Shown here: positions 39,744-42,149 of the stretch, piece by piece
Layout of the letters: the number at the start of each line of letters is the position of its first letter
Position numbering within the stretch: the stretch's first letter is position 1
NCBI GenBank assembly: GCA_003154115.1
Contig: PMCF01000140.1
Coordinates: forward strand, 1-42,149
Direction of reading: 5' to 3'
DNA from: Anaerolineae bacterium
GTDB taxonomy: Bacteria > Chloroflexota > Anaerolineae > Fen-1058
Length of the DNA: 42,149 nucleotides
Notes under the pieces: generated by a model
Database searches by the model: none
Told to the model about the DNA's origin: nothing
Seen by the model: the letters and a program-made list of their open reading frames with translations, nothing else
Translations under genes and position numbers: made by a program

Positions 39744-42149
39744 CTATCCTACCTCACACACCTTCAACACCTCATCCCCATAGTGATTGATCACCTTCAC
39801 GGCGATCTTCCCCGGCTTCCCTTTCTTCCCCGGCGGCGCATCGAACGGGTAACTCTTCGTCGTGTACAACGCCGCCCACGCCTCTTCGTCGATCTCCGCC
39901 CGCAGCGCCCGCTTCAATCGATCATACGGATCACCTGCGCCGGTGAAGTACGCCTGTCGCACGAAGAAACTTTCGCCGTCGTACGCCGTGTCGATGAACC
40001 AGCACGCGATCTCATCCGTCGTGTGCGAGCGAATCGCACCCGTGGTCGGGTCGTACACATCCACGCCCTTCAACTCAACGTAGTAACGACTTAAGTCGTC
40101 ACTACGCTTGATTTCCATATCCGGCTCGCCGAACACCATGAACAGATTCCCCGCGCCGGTCTTCTTCAGCACTTCATCGCCCAGCGACAGATCGGGATTC
40201 ATCCGCGCGATCAATACCTGCAACTTACCGTAGCGCATACTTTCCAGCGACACATGCGGATCGAAGGCAAATCCGCACACGATCAGCAGATCGAAACCGA
40301 TGCCCTGCACCGCTTCTTTCGCCGCTTCCTGTACCTGCTCTGGCCCCACCGTGCCATGCTCCGATCCGATCGAGACGGCGACGCGTCTCACAACTCCCTC
40401 GCCCTTTGGAAGAGGGCCGGGGTGAGGGGCTTCGGTATATTCACCCACGGCATTGACCCACACGCCCGCATACGGCTCCAGCCGATCAAACTTCAATCGC
40501 TCTTGCTTGACGGTATTCTGCACGCCCGCTTTCTTCAAGTTCTCGACGATCATCGTCTCAAACGAGTAGTGACGACTTGAGTCGTCCTTAGCCTTCTCCG
40601 ACGTCGGCAGTTCATCTGTTTCGTCCGTCGAGAGCACGCGATGCGGCGACAGGCTTTCGACGGTGAACGGGCCTGTGACGCGAATGCGCTTGTTGTCTTC
40701 ATAGGGTTGATCGTAGAGCAGTTCCGTGTCGGCGCGCTTGGCAATCGACGCGTCGATCTCACTTTGCCGTTCACGGCGCACTTGCCACCACTCCGCGAGG
40801 AGATTGCTGATTGTTGATTTCTGATTATTGATTTCAGGTGGCGCTTCACGAGGGATTTCCCACTCTTCCCATGTCTGCTTCGCCAATTTATTGATCTTCG
40901 CCCGCAGCGGATCGAGTTGCGCTTGCCACCTGGCATGAATCGCGTCGAGCTCTTCATTGTTGGCAATGGCCTTCAACGTGACGTGCGGCACGCGCTTGTA
41001 GACGAAACCACGTCTAATATCACCCGTGGTCCCGCTCGTAGTCCCACTCGTAGTCACGACTTCAGTCGTGCCAAAAGCGCGACTGACCCCAAAGGGGCGC
41101 TGCGCAGAGTCGCGACTACCTATTTCCATTTCTTTCTTCGCGCCTTCGGGCGAATCCGCGAGGAGATAGTACGGATACTTCGCTGCCATCAATCGCGTGC
41201 GCGCCAACGCGATGGCTACCCGAGAGGTATCGATCGTGATCCACCGTCTGCCCCATTGTTCGGCGACGTAGGCCGTGGTGCCGCTGCCGCAGGTGGGATC
41301 GAGCACGAGGTCGCCGGGGTCGGTAGTCATGAGCAGGCAGCGCTCGATGACCTTTGTGTTGGTCTGAACCACGTAGATCTTTTCTGACGCAAATCCACTT
41401 ATGCCAGTATCGGACCACTGATTGTTGATTTCAACAAATGGAAAGTCATCGAGAAAACCTGTGAAGCGAACACTGTTCCCAACAGCATAGATGCGGTTAG
41501 CATACTTGAGTCTTTCTCGACCTTCCGGACTGTGTGTCCAGTGTCTGCCAGCAGGCGGCAAATATGTCTCGCCTTGGAATTCAAAAGGTACTCGACCAAG
41601 CGAGTAGAACTTGTTGCTTGAAAGATCGCTTATGCGGAATGGGTGCGCACTTTTGGGAAGGCTTTGTGCGTTTTCGATCTCTTCATCAGCCAGTCGACGA
41701 CGCTCGCCAGTTTCAAACTCGGCATAGTAGTATTGACCGATCTCACCATAGCCAACGCCCTTTTCTTGATACAGACCTCGATATTTCACTTGCTCTTTGC
41801 TTTTTGCGTACCAAAGCAAGGTGTCTGAAACTGCGGCAAGCAGCAAGTCGGTCTGCCCAGCAGTTTTGATGACATGAATGTTGCCGCACCAATTCTCCGA
41901 TCCAAGAACCTCGTCCAATAAACTCCGCACTAAATGCACGTTCTCATCGCCAATCTGCACAAAGATGCTACCACTCTCGGTGAGCAGTTCGCGTGCCGTC
42001 ACCAATCGGTCGCGCAAGTAACTCAGGTAGGAATGAATGCCCAACTCCCACGTATCGCGGAACGCCTTTACCTGCTCCGGTTGCCGCGTCACGTCCTCAG
42101 TCTTGCCATCCTTCACATCTCGTTTGCGGGTGCTCACCTGCCAGTTGGA
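39744..42149 (-). CDS. Site-specific DNA methyltransferase, type III Mod-like (5' end outside window)
   Basis: The frame is open to the right edge (it continues SNWQV upstream of an in-frame GTG at 42137), so 802 residues are seen and the N-terminal DPPY-type catalytic motif is outside. AdoMet-binding motif: LVLDPTCGSGTTAYVAEQWGRRWITIDTS, downstream of the target region as in beta-class N6/N4 enzymes. Also present are TWELGIHSYLSYLRDRLV and SIFVQIGDENVHLVRSLLDEV. The C-terminal half resembles Mod proteins of type III restriction-modification systems. Repeat-derived insertions (SDDLSRYY, PHPGPLPKGEG, DDSSRHYS, RAFGTTEVVTTSGTTSG) interrupt it in frame. A res gene should be downstream but is absent, so it may be an orphan, or res lies upstream. 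Confidence 0.88.
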   Translation of the reverse strand, partial: SNWQVSTRKRDVKDGKTEDVTRQPEQVKAFRDTWELGIHSYLSYLRDRLVTARELLTESGSIFVQIGDENVHLVRSLLDEVLGSENWCGNIHVIKTAGQTDLLLAAVSDTLLWYAKSKEQVKYRGLYQEKGVGYGEIGQYYYAEFETGERRRLADEEIENAQSLPKSAHPFRISDLSSNKFYSLGRVPFEFQGETYLPPAGRHWTHSPEGRERLKYANRIYAVGNSVRFTGFLDDFPFVEINNQWSDTGISGFASEKIYVVQTNTKVIERCLLMTTDPGDLVLDPTCGSGTTAYVAEQWGRRWITIDTSRVAIALARTRLMAAKYPYYLLADSPEGAKKEMEIGSRDSAQRPFGVSRAFGTTEVVTTSGTTSGTTGDIRRGFVYKRVPHVTLKAIANNEELDAIHARWQAQLDPLRAKINKLAKQTWEEWEIPREAPPEINNQKSTISNLLAEWWQVRRERQSEIDASIAKRADTELLYDQPYEDNKRIRVTGPFTVESLSPHRVLSTDETDELPTSEKAKDDSSRHYSFETMIVENLKKAGVQNTVKQERLKFDRLEPYAGVWVNAVGEYTEAPHPGPLPKGEGVVRRVAVSIGSEHGTVGPEQVQEAAKEAVQGIGFDLLIVCGFAFDPHVSLESMRYGKLQVLIARMNPDLSLGDEVLKKTGAGNLFMVFGEPDMEIKRSDDLSRYYVELKGVDVYDPTTGAIRSHTTDEIACWFIDTAYDGESFFVRQAYFTGAGDPYDRLKRALRAEIDEEAWAALYTTKSYPFDAPPGKKGKPGKIAVKVINHYGDEVLKVCEVG
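40079..40106. repeat. Palindromic repeat in the methyltransferase gene, copy 1
   Basis: Core CGACTTAAGTCG lies inside a 28-base palindrome with one mismatched pair. It encodes SDDLSRYY on the minus strand. The same core family occurs at 40571 and 41055. Confidence 0.8.
40398..40430. repeat. PHPGPLP-type repeat in the methyltransferase gene
   Basis: CCCTCGCCCTTTGGAAGAGG followed by GCCGGGGTGAGGGG encodes PHPGPLPKGEG on the minus strand. It is related to the element in the E2 gene at 8591-8640. Confidence 0.75.
40571..40586. repeat. Palindromic repeat in the methyltransferase gene, copy 2
   Basis: GACGACTTGAGTCGTC has 7-bp arms and is preceded by AGTAGT, as in copy 1. It encodes DDSSRHYS in frame. 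Confidence 0.75.
41055..41070. repeat. Palindromic repeat in the methyltransferase gene, copy 3
   Basis: CACGACTTCAGTCGTG has 7-bp arms, with tandem GTAGTCCCACTC words beside it. It encodes part of FGTTEVVTTSGTTSGTTG. Confidence 0.75.

Noticed and set aside
39744-42149. Complete restriction-modification system
   Set aside because: No res or other nuclease gene is visible downstream of mod, and the upstream side is outside the window.

Overview
The window looks like a contig piece from an uncultured bacterium, most likely a Chloroflexota (Anaerolineae-like) member. This is inferred from gene content and is not proven. The hints are FGE-like proteins with a shared N-terminal region, very large multi-sensor histidine kinases, a LysM protein rich in Thr-Pro, an EcsC protein, the MoxR-DUF58-DUF4129 trio, and many short intergenic palindromes that also enter coding sequences. 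No rRNA, tRNA or CRISPR array was seen. Most genes lie on the minus strand.

Left end (1-4300, minus): an operon of VWA protein, PP2C phosphatase, TerY-C-type zinc ribbon and two tandem FGE-like proteins, a TerY-type phospho-signalling set. The complete FGE-like gene ends in a segment with the codon pattern of a diversity-generating retroelement (DGR) variable region. A TumE-like toxin pair (4430-5091, plus) follows. Then comes a 2-oxoacid dehydrogenase operon (11141 to 5093, minus; E1alpha, E1beta, E2, E3). It is preceded by hicBA and interrupted between E2 and E3 by an antitoxin, an in-frame RelE-HicB fusion and hicA.

Middle (11.6-24.7 kb, minus): a DUF4126 remnant, a Cys-rich exported protein, a tocopherol-cyclase-like protein, a REC + CpaE-type ATPase protein, DUF4129/DUF58/MoxR, an aldo/keto reductase, an NB-ARC-TPR (STAND) protein behind vapBC, a DUF4160 (frameshifted)/DUF2442 pair and a zinc-type oxidoreductase. 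The plus-strand operon at 24.8-28.9 kb encodes a histidine-kinase-like protein whose phospho-acceptor His is replaced by Gln, a LysM protein and an EcsC protein.

Right part: a SurA-like foldase; rpsF-ssb-rpsR with a clear promoter; a 1094-residue histidine kinase; and, divergent from it, a promoter, a 21-codon leader peptide, two intrinsic terminators flanking a three-way-junction-like RNA, then rsgA and an MFS permease. That arrangement suggests ribosome-mediated attenuation. A histidine kinase/response regulator pair follows, and the window ends inside a Mod-type DNA methyltransferase gene carrying several in-frame palindromic repeats.

The most interesting points are the rsgA-MFS attenuator, the DGR-like variable region in the VWA/PP2C/FGE operon, the toxin-antitoxin modules embedded in the dehydrogenase operon, the possible +1 frameshift in the DUF4160 gene, and the palindromes inserted into coding sequence.
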